Of a stretch of DNA of 64,000 bases, positions 1 to 8,887 are shown in pieces (position 1 is the first letter of the stretch; each line of letters begins with the position of its first letter). The notes beneath the pieces were generated by a model that was given only the letters and a program-made list of their open reading frames with translations, made no database searches and had not been told where the DNA came from. The stretch is from assembly GCA_005502775.1 (NCBI GenBank), contig SCNI01000002.1, forward strand, positions 124,001 through 188,000. Reading direction: 5' to 3'. The position numbers and the translations under genes were made by a program. The DNA comes from Microbacteriaceae bacterium 3FA27C10 (lineage in GTDB: Bacteria > Actinomycetota > Actinomycetes > Actinomycetales > Microbacteriaceae).

Positions 1-726
1 CTGCTTGAGGAAGGCCACGCGCTCGAGGCCCATGCCCGTGTCGATGTTCTTGCGGGGAAGCTCGCCCAGGATCTCGAACTCGGTCTTCGAGGTGCCCTCG
101 CCCCGCAGGTACTGCATGAACACGAGGTTCCAGATCTCGATGTAGCGGTTCTCATCGGCCACCGGGCCGCCTTCGACGCCGTAGGCGGGGCCGCGGTCGA
201 AGTAGATCTCCGAGCAGGGGCCGGCCGGGCCGGGCTGGCCGGTCGACCAGTAGTTGTCTTCTTTGCCGCGGCGCTGGATGCGCGCATCCGGCAGCCCGGC
301 GACCCGCTTCCAGATGTCGATGGCCTCGTCATCGTCTTCGTAGACGGTGACCCACAGGTCGCGCTCGGGGAAGCCGAGGCCTCCGTCGGCCTCGGACGTG
401 GTGAGCAGCTCCCAGGCGTAGCCGATGGCGCCCTCTTTGAAGTAGTCGCCGAACGAGAAGTTGCCGTTCATCTGGAAGAAGGTGCCGTGGCGGGTGGTCT
501 TACCCACCTCTTCGATGTCGAGCGTGCGGATGCACTTCTGCACGCTCGTGGCACGCGGGTACGGCGCCGGCACGAGACCCGAGAGATACGGGATGAAGGG
601 CACCATCCCGGCCACCGTGAACAACAGCGAGGGGTCTTCGCTGACGAGGGAGGCCGAGGGAACGACCGTGTGCCCCCGGGATCCGAAGAAGTCGAGCCAG
701 CGGGAGCGGATGTCAGCGGTCTGCAT
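1..726 (-). CDS. alaS: alanyl-tRNA synthetase, N-terminal part (runs off the window)
   Basis: Class II aminoacyl-tRNA synthetase that charges tRNA-Ala in the cytoplasm. The visible 242 residues begin [14 protein letters not shown], followed by the catalytic-domain signatures [19 protein letters not shown] and [12 protein letters not shown], which are diagnostic of AlaRS. The gene is cut by the window edge, so the tRNA-recognition, editing and C-Ala domains are not visible. It is the last gene seen of a minus-strand run rarA, rpsD, DUF948 protein, small membrane protein, alaS, an order common in actinobacteria. The ATG at 726 is chosen because homologues start at this residue and earlier in-frame sequence does not look conserved. 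Confidence 0.97.
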   Translation of the reverse strand, partial: MQTADIRSRWLDFFGSRGHTVVPSASLVSEDPSLLFTVAGMVPFIPYLSGLVPAPYPRATSVQKCIRTLDIEEVGKTTRHGTFFQMNGNFSFGDYFKEGAIGYAWELLTTSEADGGLGFPERDLWVTVYEDDDEAIDIWKRVAGLPDARIQRRGKEDNYWSTGQPGPAGPCSEIYFDRGPAYGVEGGPVADENRYIEIWNLVFMQYLRGEGTSKTEFEILGELPRKNIDTGMGLERVAFLKQ

Positions 727-821
727 GGAGTGCGGGGGTCCTTGTCGAGCGGTGGAGAGCACCGCTCCGGCCCGGGCGCGAACGCCCGGCCGGCCGGTGC
801 GGGGCCTGGTGGGGCGGGAGA

Positions 822-1013
822 CTACTTGCCGGCGATGGCGGCGCGGAGCTCGGCTTCGCGCTCACGGTAGCCGTCGATCAGCGAGTCGCTGAACTCTTTG
901 GTGCGCTTGTCGAACTCGCTGAAGAACTTCTTGCCGCTCGACGTCTGGTTGAACTGGTGCGCCACCACGAATCCGATGCCGACGCCGGCGATCAACCACA
1001 GAACCTTCTTCAT
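822..1013 (-). CDS. small single-pass membrane protein, function unknown
   Basis: A 63-residue protein starting [20 protein letters not shown], i.e. a two-lysine N-terminus and one hydrophobic segment (about residues 4-20), then a charged, probably helical tail rich in Lys, Glu and Arg. It sits between the DUF948 protein and alaS, the slot occupied in other actinobacteria by small DUF6167-like or YtxH-like membrane proteins. I recognise no catalytic motif. Conserved position and a good start context support a real gene; the role is unknown. A 95-bp gap before alaS may hold the alaS leader. Confidence 0.75.
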   Translation of the reverse strand: MKKVLWLIAGVGIGFVVAHQFNQTSSGKKFFSEFDKRTKEFSDSLIDGYREREAELRAAIAGK

Positions 1014-1060
1014 TGTGTTCTCCTCGTTCGTGTCTCGGGCAGAAAGAGCCTCACGACAGT

Positions 1061-1438
1061 TTAGTGCGCGTCGGTGCCGCTCGTCTTCGCGCGGCGGAAG
1101 CTGAGCATGGCGGCGCGGACGGCCGCGCTGAAGCCCGCGACCTTGATCAGCGGTCCGCCGACGGATGCCGCGAACAGCGCCACCAGCGAGGACACGTTGC
1201 CGGTGACCTCTTCGACGTTGCGGGTGATCACGTCGACGCGGGCGAGCTGCTTGTTCGCCTCCTGCACGGTCACCGTCGACTCGGCGAGGATGGGCGTGAT
1301 GCCGTCGCTGACGTCTTTGATGGAGTCGCGGGTCTGGTCGAACACTCCCCCGAGCTTCACCAGCGGGATGGCCATCAGGCCGACGAGCACGGCGAACACG
1401 CCCGCGGCGATGAGTCCTGCGATGTCTCCACCGGTCAT
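1061..1438 (-). CDS. DUF948 domain-containing membrane protein
   Basis: A 125-residue protein with an N-terminal membrane segment (about residues 5-27, GLIAAGVFAVLVGLMAIPLV), followed by a helical region with T/V/N-rich heptads typical of DUF948 proteins (tail-anchored-like coiled coil), and a basic C-terminus. The ATG at 1438 is preferred over an upstream in-frame start at 1471 because a strong AGAGAGG ribosome-binding site lies about 8 nt upstream of it. It lies 47 bp upstream of the small membrane protein and downstream of rpsD. Molecular function of DUF948 is not established. Confidence 0.85.
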   Translation of the reverse strand: MTGGDIAGLIAAGVFAVLVGLMAIPLVKLGGVFDQTRDSIKDVSDGITPILAESTVTVQEANKQLARVDVITRNVEEVTGNVSSLVALFAASVGGPLIKVAGFSAAVRAAMLSFRRAKTSGTDAH

Positions 1439-1519
1439 GACGAACCTCTCTCTACGACGAAAGCGGGCCACCCAGGGGTGACCCGCTCTCCAGTATGTCG
1501 TGTGTACGACCGCTGCGCC

Positions 1520-2149
1520 TTATCGGGCTGCGTAGTACTCCACCACGAGCTGCACTTCGCAGGTCACGGGGACCTCGGCGCGCTTCGGGCGACGCTCCAG
1601 GCGGGCCTGCAGCTTGTCGAGCTCGACGGTGAGGTAGCCCGGGGTCTTCGGCAGGAGGTCGATGTGACCACCGGCGGCGGCGACCTGGAAGGGCTCGGTG
1701 CCCTCGGACTTGGCCTTGACGTGGATGAGCTGACCCGGCTTCACGCGGAAGGAGGGGCGGTCGACGAGCTGGCCGTCGACCAGGATGTGACGGTGCACGA
1801 CCATCTGACGGGCCTGGGCGGTGGTGCGGGCGAAGCCGGCACGCAGAACCAGGGCGTCGAGGCGCATCTCGAGGAGCTCGACCAGGTTCTCACCGGTCAG
1901 GCCCTTCGCGCGGCGGGCCTCTTCGAAGGCGATCTTCAGCTGCTTCTCGCGGATGCCGTACTGGGCACGCAGACGCTGCTTCTCGCGCAGACGGACGGCG
2001 TAGTCGCTGTCCTGCTTGCGCTTGGTGCGGCCGTGCTCACCGGGAGCGTAGGGACGCTTCTCGAGGTACTTGGCCGCCTTCGGGGTGAGCGGGATGCCGA
2101 GTGCCCGCGAGAGGCGGGTCTTGCTGCGCGTACGCGACTTGGTAGCCAC
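1520..2149 (-). CDS. rpsD: 30S ribosomal protein S4
   Basis: Primary 16S rRNA-binding protein of the small subunit body. The 209-residue product starts MATKSRTRSKTRLSRALGIPL and contains the S4 RNA-binding domain around residues 97-160 (RLDALVLRAGFARTTAQARQ, then HRHILVDG). There is no N-terminal zinc-binding Cys cluster, so this is the C-minus form common in actinobacteria. It stands outside the rpsM-rpsK-rpoA operon, as usual in Microbacteriaceae, downstream of rarA with a 194-bp gap that presumably carries its own promoter and leader. Confidence 0.97.
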   Translation of the reverse strand: MATKSRTRSKTRLSRALGIPLTPKAAKYLEKRPYAPGEHGRTKRKQDSDYAVRLREKQRLRAQYGIREKQLKIAFEEARRAKGLTGENLVELLEMRLDALVLRAGFARTTAQARQMVVHRHILVDGQLVDRPSFRVKPGQLIHVKAKSEGTEPFQVAAAGGHIDLLPKTPGYLTVELDKLQARLERRPKRAEVPVTCEVQLVVEYYAAR

Positions 2150-2184
2150 TTACGTCCTTTCGTAGAAATTCTTACAAGATGGAT

Positions 2185-2200
2185 GCGCGCCGGAGCGCGC
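2185..2200 (-). promoter_or_regulatory. short GC hairpin in the rpsD 5' leader
   Basis: Six-base perfect arms GCGCGC (2185-2190 and 2195-2200) around a four-base loop, 36 bp upstream of the rpsD start. S4 represses its own mRNA through a leader structure in several bacteria, so an autoregulatory role is possible, but this hairpin is small and I cannot show an S4-binding fold. Confidence 0.25.
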
Positions 2201-2343
2201 GGGTGAATCCACAGGATTCCAAGTAAGAGGGTGTCTGCCGGGCCGTTCGGCTAATGAACGCGATCCCGTCATCGAACGTCGATCGGCAGCCGCTCCGAAA
2301 TGACGCTGATTAGGCGTCTCTGAGATTAGCACAGCGAAGGCTG

Positions 2344-3696
2344 CTAGTTCGGCTTTCCCCGCGTGATGTCGCGGAGTTTCTGCAACCGCGCCGACACCTC
2401 GCGCTCGTGCCCGTGATCGGTGGGGTTGTAGTAGGTGGTTCCGGTCAGCTCGTCGGGCAGGTACTGCTGGCGCACCACCCCGAGGTCGTCGTCGTGCGGG
2501 TACTTGTAGCCCTTGCCGTGGCCCAGCCGCTTGGCCCCGGCGTAGTGCGCGTCCCGCAGGTGCTTCGGCACCCGCCCGAAGTTGCCCGCCTTGACGTCGG
2601 CGATCGCTTGGTTGATGCCCATGTACGCCGCATTCGACTTGGGTGCGGTGGCGAGGTACACCACGGCCTCGGCGAGCGGGATGCGACCCTCGGGCATGCC
2701 GATCATCTGCACGGCCTCCGCGGCGGCGACCGCGATGGGCAGCGCCTGAGGGTCGGCGATACCGATGTCCTCCGACGCCAGGATGATCACCCGGCGGGCG
2801 ATGAAGCGCGGGTCCTCCCCCGCCTCGAACATGCGCGCGAGGTAGTGCAGAGCGGCATCGACGTCGGAACCGCGCACCGATTTGATGAAGGCGCTGATCA
2901 CGTCGTAGTGCTCGTCGCCGTTGCGGTCGTAGCGCAGCAGCGCCCGGTCGACCGACTGCTCGAGCACCTCGGTGGTGATGACGGGCACCTCGTCGTCGTC
3001 GCTGTCGGGGTCGATCCCCGCCAGCACCGTGCCGGCAGACGCCTCGAGCGCGGTCAGCGCCCGCCGGGCGTCGCCCGACGACATCCGGATGATGGCGGCG
3101 CGCGCCTCGGGGTCGAGCGTGACCGCACCGGCCAGGCCCCGGGCATCCGTCACCGCCCGGTCGAGCAGGATGCCGAGGTCGTCGTCGGTGAGCTGCTCGA
3201 GGGTGAGGAGAAGGGAGCGCGAGAGCAGCGGCGAGATCACCGAGAACGAGGGGTTCTCGGTGGTGGCCGCCACGAGGATGACCCAGCCGTTCTCCACGCC
3301 GGGGAGCAGCGCATCCTGCTGAGCCTTGGTGAAGCGGTGGATCTCGTCGAGGAAGAGAACGGTGGAGAGGCCGTAGAGGTCGCGGTTGCGGAAGGCGTCG
3401 TCCATCACCTGGCGCACGTCTTTGACGCCGGCGGTGACCGCCGAGAGCTCCACGAACTTGCGGCCGGAGGAATGCGCGATGGCCTGGGCCAACGTGGTCT
3501 TGCCGGTACCGGGCGGGCCCCACAGGATGACCGACACGGATCCGGTGGTTCCGCCCACGTCGGAGGCCAGATTGACCAGGGGCGAGCCGGGGCGCAGGAG
3601 GTGCTTCTGACCGGCCACTTCGTCGAGACTGCGCGGTCGCATCCGCACCGCAAGCGGGACCGCTCCGGAGTGGAGTCCCGGTTGCTGATAAGCCAT
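2344..3696 (-). CDS. rarA: replication-associated recombination protein A (AAA+ ATPase)
   Basis: RarA/MgsA is a clamp-loader-like AAA+ ATPase acting at stalled replication forks. The 450-residue product shows Walker [10 protein letters not shown] (about 60-68), Walker [10 protein letters not shown] (about 114-122), sensor 1 AATTENPSF, and the C-terminal tetramerisation region with [10 protein letters not shown] and PKHLRDAHY. The length is normal for the family. It is transcribed away from the cyclophilin gene; the 60-bp intergenic region (3697-3756) must hold divergent promoters. Confidence 0.96.
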   Translation of the reverse strand: MAYQQPGLHSGAVPLAVRMRPRSLDEVAGQKHLLRPGSPLVNLASDVGGTTGSVSVILWGPPGTGKTTLAQAIAHSSGRKFVELSAVTAGVKDVRQVMDDAFRNRDLYGLSTVLFLDEIHRFTKAQQDALLPGVENGWVILVAATTENPSFSVISPLLSRSLLLTLEQLTDDDLGILLDRAVTDARGLAGAVTLDPEARAAIIRMSSGDARRALTALEASAGTVLAGIDPDSDDDEVPVITTEVLEQSVDRALLRYDRNGDEHYDVISAFIKSVRGSDVDAALHYLARMFEAGEDPRFIARRVIILASEDIGIADPQALPIAVAAAEAVQMIGMPEGRIPLAEAVVYLATAPKSNAAYMGINQAIADVKAGNFGRVPKHLRDAHYAGAKRLGHGKGYKYPHDDDLGVVRQQYLPDELTGTTYYNPTDHGHEREVSARLQKLRDITRGKPN

Positions 3697-3756
3697 ACGT
3701 CTAGGGTACTGTGATGGGCCGACAGAGCCCGGCGATCAGAGACACATGGAGGACCC

Positions 3757-4548
3757 GTGGCACCCAGCAACCAGGAGCGCGCTGCCCGCGAGGCACGGAC
3801 CCGTTTGCGCGACTACCAGGCCCGGCAGACCGCTCACAACGAGCGCACCCGCCGGCGCGTGCGCGACAACGTGATCGCCGCGGTCGTGGTGGTGCTCCTC
3901 ATCGCCGGGGTCACCGGAGCCCAGCTCTTCTACTTCAACGGCGGCCCGGGTTCGCCGGTCGCCTCCGCCTCGGCGACGCCCACCCCGGCGGCCACCGACG
4001 CGGCAGGCCAGAACACCGGCGACGTGCCCTCGGCCTCGGTGGCCGAGGACCGCACCTGGACCGGGACCATGACCATCGACGGCGCCCAGCTCGGCCTCCA
4101 GCTCGACGGCGCCGCCGCCCCTCAGGCCGTCTCGGCGTTCATCACCCAGGCCCAGTCGGGCTTCTTCAACGGCACCTCCTGCCACCGCCTCACCACGTCG
4201 GGCCTGTTCGTGCTGCAGTGCGGCGACCCCACCGGCACCGGCACGGGCGGTCCGGGCTACAGCTACGGCCCGGTCGAGAACGCCCCGGCCGACAACGTCT
4301 ACCCGGCCGGCACCCTCGCCATGGCGCGTCAGAGCGGCAACGGCTACAGCATGGGCAGCCAGTTCTTCATCGTCTACCAGGACACCACGCTCCCCACGGA
4401 TGCGGCGGGCGGCTACACCGTGCTCGGCACCATCACGAGCGGCCTGGATGCGCTCCAGTCGGCCGTGATCGCCCAGGGCGTCGCCGGCGGCGCCACCGAC
4501 GGCAAGCCGGTCGCCCCCGCCGTCATCAGCAGTGTCACAGTTCAATAA
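3757..4548 (+). CDS. membrane-anchored cyclophilin-type peptidyl-prolyl isomerase
   Basis: Catalyses proline cis-trans isomerisation, probably at the outer face of the membrane. The 263-residue protein has a basic N-terminus, one membrane segment (about 43-63, NVIAAVVVVLLIAGVTGAQLF), an Ala/Thr/Pro-rich linker, and a cyclophilin domain from about residue 100. Typical cyclophilin elements CHRLTTSG, QCGDPTGTGTGGPGY, LAMAR and GSQFFIVYQD are present. GTG at 3757 has a GGAGGA ribosome-binding site a few nt upstream (3748-3753). It is followed 63 bp later by the DUF349 gene on the same strand, a pairing common near rel in actinobacteria. Confidence 0.92.
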   Translation: MAPSNQERAAREARTRLRDYQARQTAHNERTRRRVRDNVIAAVVVVLLIAGVTGAQLFYFNGGPGSPVASASATPTPAATDAAGQNTGDVPSASVAEDRTWTGTMTIDGAQLGLQLDGAAAPQAVSAFITQAQSGFFNGTSCHRLTTSGLFVLQCGDPTGTGTGGPGYSYGPVENAPADNVYPAGTLAMARQSGNGYSMGSQFFIVYQDTTLPTDAAGGYTVLGTITSGLDALQSAVIAQGVAGGATDGKPVAPAVISSVTVQ

Positions 4549-4611
4549 CCGTGGCGGCACTGTGCAATAGGCTTGTGGCCGTACTCCAGACATCGTCGAC
4601 AGGATGGTTCC

Positions 4612-5841
4612 GTGACCAGTAGTGATCAACTCCCGTGGGGCCGAGTGGACGACGACGGTTCCGTCTACGTTCGCGAAGCAGACGGTGAACGGCTGGTCGG
4701 CCAGTACCCCGACGGCAGCAAAGAAGAGGCTCTCGCCTACTTCGAGCGCAAGTTCACCGATCTCGCCGGCCAAGTGACCCTGCTCGAGCAGCGCGCCAAG
4801 CGCGGTGCTCCGGCGAACGACATCGCGAAGGCCGTCAGTTCGCTCACCGCCGCCGTGCAGTCGGCCAACGCCGTCGGCGATCTCGCCGCGCTGCGCACGC
4901 GCCTCGAGGCTCTGGCGGGCACCGTCACCGAGATCACCGAGAAGCAGTCGGCCGAGGCTCAGGCCGAAGTCGCCGAGGCTCTCGCACAGCGCACAGCCAT
5001 CGTGGTGCAGATCGAGACGCTCGCCGCACACGACCCGGCCAAGGCGCAGTGGAAAGCGGTCACCGCCAAGATCGACGAGCTCTTCGCCGAGTGGCAGAAG
5101 CACCAGCACGAGAGCCCCCGGCTCCCCCGCGCTGAGGCGCAGGACCTCTGGAAGCGGTTCCGTGAGGCGCGCACCTCGCTCGAGACGCAGCGCAAGGCGT
5201 TCTTCTCCGAGCTCGACCAGGTGCACCGCGACGCCCGCACCCGCAAGCAGGAGCTGGTCGACCAGGCCGAGGCGCTCGCGCCGCGCGGCGTCGAGGGCAT
5301 CACGGCCTACCGCGATCTCCTCGCGCAGTGGAAGGCGACCGGCCGCGCCGGCAAGAAGTACGACGACGCGCTCTGGGACAAGTTCAAGGCCGCCGGCGAT
5401 GTGCTCTATTCCGCGCGCAGCGAGGTCGTGGCGCGCGACGAGCAGGAGTTCGGCGAGAACCTCACGCAGAAGCTCGCTCTGCTCGACGAGGCGGAGCCGC
5501 TCCTGAAGGAGACCGACCGCACCAAGGCGCGCGAAGCCCTGATCTCGATCCAGCAGCGCTGGGATGCCATCGGCAAGGTCCCGCGCGAGCAGGTGAAGAC
5601 GGTCGAGGAACGACTCCGCAAGGTCGAAGCCGCCGTGCGCAAGCTCGACGAGGACTACTGGAGCCGCAACAACCCCGAGAAGAAGGCGCGCTCGGAAGGG
5701 CTCGCGTCTCAGCTCTCGGACGCGATCGACAAGCTCCAGCGCGAGATCGACGAGGCCCAGGCCTCGGGCGACAGCAAGAAGGTCGCCGAGCTGCAGGAAG
5801 CACTCGACGCACGCAAGATCTGGCTCGACGCCCTGGGCTGA
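4612..5841 (+). CDS. DUF349 domain-containing coiled-coil protein
   Basis: A 409-residue, highly charged helical protein made of several DUF349 repeats, each with a W-K/F-R core: DLWKRFREARTSLETQRKAFF (about 185-205), ALWDKFKAAGDVLYSARSE, RWDAIGKVPREQV and YWSRNNPEKKARSE. DUF349 proteins are conserved beside rel in actinobacteria, but their biochemical role is not established. GTG at 4612 is preferred over an upstream TTG (4573) because homologues begin near VTSSDQLPWGRVDDDG and an AGGATGG site precedes it. Confidence 0.88.
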   Translation: MTSSDQLPWGRVDDDGSVYVREADGERLVGQYPDGSKEEALAYFERKFTDLAGQVTLLEQRAKRGAPANDIAKAVSSLTAAVQSANAVGDLAALRTRLEALAGTVTEITEKQSAEAQAEVAEALAQRTAIVVQIETLAAHDPAKAQWKAVTAKIDELFAEWQKHQHESPRLPRAEAQDLWKRFREARTSLETQRKAFFSELDQVHRDARTRKQELVDQAEALAPRGVEGITAYRDLLAQWKATGRAGKKYDDALWDKFKAAGDVLYSARSEVVARDEQEFGENLTQKLALLDEAEPLLKETDRTKAREALISIQQRWDAIGKVPREQVKTVEERLRKVEAAVRKLDEDYWSRNNPEKKARSEGLASQLSDAIDKLQREIDEAQASGDSKKVAELQEALDARKIWLDALG

Positions 5842-5880
5842 GCGAGGCCGATCCTCCGGGGCGGCTGTGCGCCTCCGGGT

Positions 5881-5912
5881 GATCTGTGGATGAGCGGAGT
5901 TCTCCACAGATC
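5881..5912. repeat. 10-bp perfect inverted repeat downstream of the DUF349 gene
   Basis: GATCTGTGGA (5881-5890) and its exact reverse complement (5903-5912) are separated by 12 bases. It lies between the DUF349 gene and the AbiEi-like gene. There is no T-tract, so it is a weak terminator candidate; it could equally be an operator for the gene starting at 5959. Confidence 0.5.
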
Positions 5913-5958
5913 CGCCCGCGAGGCCGCACGCCCGCGGGTGCGCTGACACCCTCGGACG

Positions 5959-6549
5959 ATGGTCTCCGCGCTCCCTCTTCTTCTCGACCCGCAGTCCTTC
6001 CCGGTGGCCGAATTGAGCGCCCTGGTGCTCGACCAGGAGGTGCGAGCCGTGGCGGGCGTGCACTGCCCGGCCGACATCCGGCCCTCGCCCGGGTTGAGGG
6101 CTCTGGCACTGCTCGCCTGTGTGCCGGCCGGTCTGATCGCCGAGCGCCGCACGGCGGCCTGGTTGCACGGAGCCCTGACGCGGCTGGATTCGCCGTTGCA
6201 GCTGTGCGTGCGATCGGCACACCGCGTGAACGTCACGCCCTCGCCCGAACGGCGGGTGCGGCAGGTGGTGCTCGCCGAGCGCGAGATCGTCGACCACGGC
6301 GGGGTGCTCGCGACGGATGCGGTGCGCACCGCCGTCGACCTCCTGCGCTGGGAACCGCGCTTCGGCGCGGAGCAGGCGAGCTGCGTCGCCACCCTCTTGT
6401 TGTCGGTCTCCGCCACCCCGGGCGATGCCCGGGCGGGCCTCCGCCGGAATCCGCACCTGCCGCACAAACAGCGGGCACTGCGTCGCCTCGAGCGGCTCCC
6501 GGGGTTCGGGGAGCCGCTCGGCGGAGCTCAGCCTCCGGTGACGCGGTAG
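5959..6549 (+). CDS. AbiEi-like (type IV antitoxin-family) protein, possibly orphan
   Basis: A 196-residue protein whose middle resembles the C-terminal part of AbiEi-type antitoxin/regulator proteins common in Microbacteriaceae: an ALACVPAGLIAERRTAAWLHG segment (about 48-70), a beta-strand region, then GGVLATDAVRTAVDLLRW, matching the usual xVTxxxRTxxDLxR block. An N-terminal winged helix is not obvious. No cognate AbiEii nucleotidyltransferase is adjacent. Its last 22 bases overlap the 3' end of rel on the opposite strand. Gene reality is likely (codon use and length); the family assignment is moderate and no function can be claimed. Confidence 0.6.
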   Translation: MVSALPLLLDPQSFPVAELSALVLDQEVRAVAGVHCPADIRPSPGLRALALLACVPAGLIAERRTAAWLHGALTRLDSPLQLCVRSAHRVNVTPSPERRVRQVVLAEREIVDHGGVLATDAVRTAVDLLRWEPRFGAEQASCVATLLLSVSATPGDARAGLRRNPHLPHKQRALRRLERLPGFGEPLGGAQPPVTR

Positions 6550-8783
6550 ACGTCGTAGACGGCGTCGATGCGGCGCACCGCGTTGAGCACGCGGTCGAGG
6601 TGGGTGGTGTCGCCCATTTCGAACACGAAACGACTGAGCGCGAGGCGGTCGCTGGAGGTGTTGACCGATGCCGAGAGGATGTTCACGTGATGCTCCGAGA
6701 GCACCCGCGTGACGTCGGAGAGCAGTCCGGAGCGGTCGAGGGCCTCCACCTGGATCTGCACCAGGAAGACGCTCTTCGACGAGGGGGCCCACTCGACGTC
6801 GATCATCCGTTCGGGTTCGGTCAGCAGCGAGGCGACGTTGTGGCAGTCGGCCTGGTGCACCGAGACGCCGGAGCCGCGGGTCACGAAACCCACGATGTCG
6901 TCGCCCGGCACCGGGGTGCAGCACTTCGCGAGCTTCACCAGGATGTCGGGCGCCCCACGCACCAGCACGCCGGAGTCGCTGTGGGTGACCCGCGGGCGGC
7001 CGCCGACGAAGACGTCGAGGTCGGAGTCCTCGCTCTCCACCTCTGTCTGCAGCGAGGCGATGACCTTCTCGATCACCGACTGCGTCGAGATGTGGCCCTC
7101 CCCGATCGCCGCGTAGAGCCCCGACACGTTGTCGTAGTGCATCTGCGAGGCGACCTCGGCGATGGAGTCCTGGCTCATCAGCTTCTGCAGCGGGAGGTTC
7201 TGCTTGCGCATGGCCCGCGCGATCGCATCCCGCCCCTGTTCGATGGCCTCGTCGCGCCGTTCCTTCGTGAACCACTGGCGGATCTTGTTGCGCGCACGCG
7301 GGCTCTGAACGAAGCTCAGCCAGTCCTGGCTCGGCCCGGAGTCGGGGTTCTTCGAGGTGAAGACCTCGACGACGTCACCGGAGCCGAGGGTCGAGTCGAG
7401 CGGCACGAGCCGCCCGTTGACCTTCGCGCCCATGGTGCGGTGGCCCACCTCGGTGTGCACGGCGTAGGCGAAGTCCACCGGCGTGGCCCCGGCCGGCAGG
7501 CCCACGACCTTGCCCTTCGGGGTGAAGACGTAGACCTCTTTCGCCCCGATCTCGAAGCGCAGCGAGTCGAGGAACTCGCCGGGGTCGACGGTCTCGGCCT
7601 GCCAGTCGGAGATGCGCGCGAGCCAGGCCATGTCGGTGTCGGGCGCGGTCGAGGAGGTGGTCGACGCCTTGCCGCCGTTCATCCGCTCCTTGTACTTCCA
7701 GTGCGCGGCCACACCGAACTCGGCGCGCTGGTGCATCTCGTGAGTGCGGATCTGGATCTCGACCGGGCGGCCTCCGGGCCCGATCACCGTGGTGTGCAGC
7801 GACTGGTAGAGGTTGAACTTCGGGGTGGCGATGTAGTCCTTGAAACGGCCCGGGATCGGGTTCCAGCGCGCGTGGATGGAGCCGAGCACGGCGTAACAGT
7901 CGCGCACGGTGTTCACGAGCACCCGGATGCCCACGAGGTCGTAGATCTCGTCGAACTCGCGGCCTCGCACGATCATCTTCTGGTAGATCGAGTAGTACTG
8001 CTTCGGACGGCCCACGACCTTGCCGCGGATGCGCCCGGCCTTCAGGTCGTCGCCCACGGCGTCGATCACCTGCTGCACGTACTCCTCGCGCTGCGGGGTG
8101 CGCTGGCGCACGAGGTTCTCGATCTCCACGTAGAGCTTGGGGTAGAGCACGGCGAAGGAGAGGTCTTCGAGCTCCCACTTGATCGACTGGATGCCCAGGC
8201 GGTGCGCGAGCGGCGCATAGATCTCGAGGGTCTCCTTGGCCTTGCGGGCGGCCGACTCGGCCGGCACGAAGCCCCAGGTGCGCGCGTTGTGCAGACGGTC
8301 GCAGAGCTTGATGATGAGCACGCGGATGTCGCGCGACATCGCGACGATCATCTTGCGCACCGTCTCGGCCTGGGCGCTGTCGCCGTACTTGACCTTGTCG
8401 AGCTTCGTGACGCCGTCGACCAGCATCGCCACCTCGTCGCCGAAGTCGTGGCGCACCATGTCGAGGGAGTAGTCGGTGTCCTCGACGGTGTCGTGCAACA
8501 GGGCTGCGGCGACGGCTTTCGAGCCGAGGCCGAGCTCGGCCAAGATCTGGGCGACGGCCACCGGATGCGTGATGTAGGGCTCGCCGCTGCGGCGCTTCTG
8601 CCCGTCGTGGGCCCGCTCGGCAGCAGTGTAGGCCCGTTCCACGATGGTCAGATCGGCCTTGGGGTGGTTGGCCCGCACCGTGCGGATGAGCGTGTCGACC
8701 GCGCCGGCGGGCTGAGCCCGCGAGAAGATGCGCGGCACGAGACGGCGCAGCGTCGCGGTGGATGTCGCTGTGGTCTCCGTCAT
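6528..8783 (-). CDS. rel: bifunctional (p)ppGpp synthetase/hydrolase Rel
   Basis: Makes and degrades the stringent-response alarmone. The 751-residue long-Rel protein has an HD hydrolase domain (H97-D98 in LLHDTVEDTDYS), a synthetase domain (GREFDEIYDLVGIRVLV), a TGS domain (VYVFTPKGKVVGLPAGATPVDFAYAVHT around 400-430), a zinc-finger-like region with KCCTPVPGDDIVGF, and a C-terminal ACT domain (about 675-751). Both active sites look intact, so it should be bifunctional, as expected for the single Rel of actinobacteria. The 3' end overlaps the convergent AbiEi-like gene by 22 bp. Confidence 0.97.
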   Translation of the reverse strand: MTETTATSTATLRRLVPRIFSRAQPAGAVDTLIRTVRANHPKADLTIVERAYTAAERAHDGQKRRSGEPYITHPVAVAQILAELGLGSKAVAAALLHDTVEDTDYSLDMVRHDFGDEVAMLVDGVTKLDKVKYGDSAQAETVRKMIVAMSRDIRVLIIKLCDRLHNARTWGFVPAESAARKAKETLEIYAPLAHRLGIQSIKWELEDLSFAVLYPKLYVEIENLVRQRTPQREEYVQQVIDAVGDDLKAGRIRGKVVGRPKQYYSIYQKMIVRGREFDEIYDLVGIRVLVNTVRDCYAVLGSIHARWNPIPGRFKDYIATPKFNLYQSLHTTVIGPGGRPVEIQIRTHEMHQRAEFGVAAHWKYKERMNGGKASTTSSTAPDTDMAWLARISDWQAETVDPGEFLDSLRFEIGAKEVYVFTPKGKVVGLPAGATPVDFAYAVHTEVGHRTMGAKVNGRLVPLDSTLGSGDVVEVFTSKNPDSGPSQDWLSFVQSPRARNKIRQWFTKERRDEAIEQGRDAIARAMRKQNLPLQKLMSQDSIAEVASQMHYDNVSGLYAAIGEGHISTQSVIEKVIASLQTEVESEDSDLDVFVGGRPRVTHSDSGVLVRGAPDILVKLAKCCTPVPGDDIVGFVTRGSGVSVHQADCHNVASLLTEPERMIDVEWAPSSKSVFLVQIQVEALDRSGLLSDVTRVLSEHHVNILSASVNTSSDRLALSRFVFEMGDTTHLDRVLNAVRRIDAVYDVYRVTGG

Positions 8784-8887
8784 GTCAGGCCTCCACCTCG
8801 ATTATCCCTCAGTCGCGCAGCTGTGCCGCACGCAGGGTTGCGCTGTGCGCGGAGCGGTGACGACGCGCGGTGGCGCCCCGAGGTCGA

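Noticed and set aside
3736-7275. Very long minus-strand open frame (1179 codons) opposite the cyclophilin, DUF349 and AbiEi-like genes
   Set aside because: It is an antisense GC-driven frame. The plus-strand genes have recognisable domains, ribosome-binding sites and conserved order; the antisense product is Arg/Ala/Gly/Val-rich with no motif.
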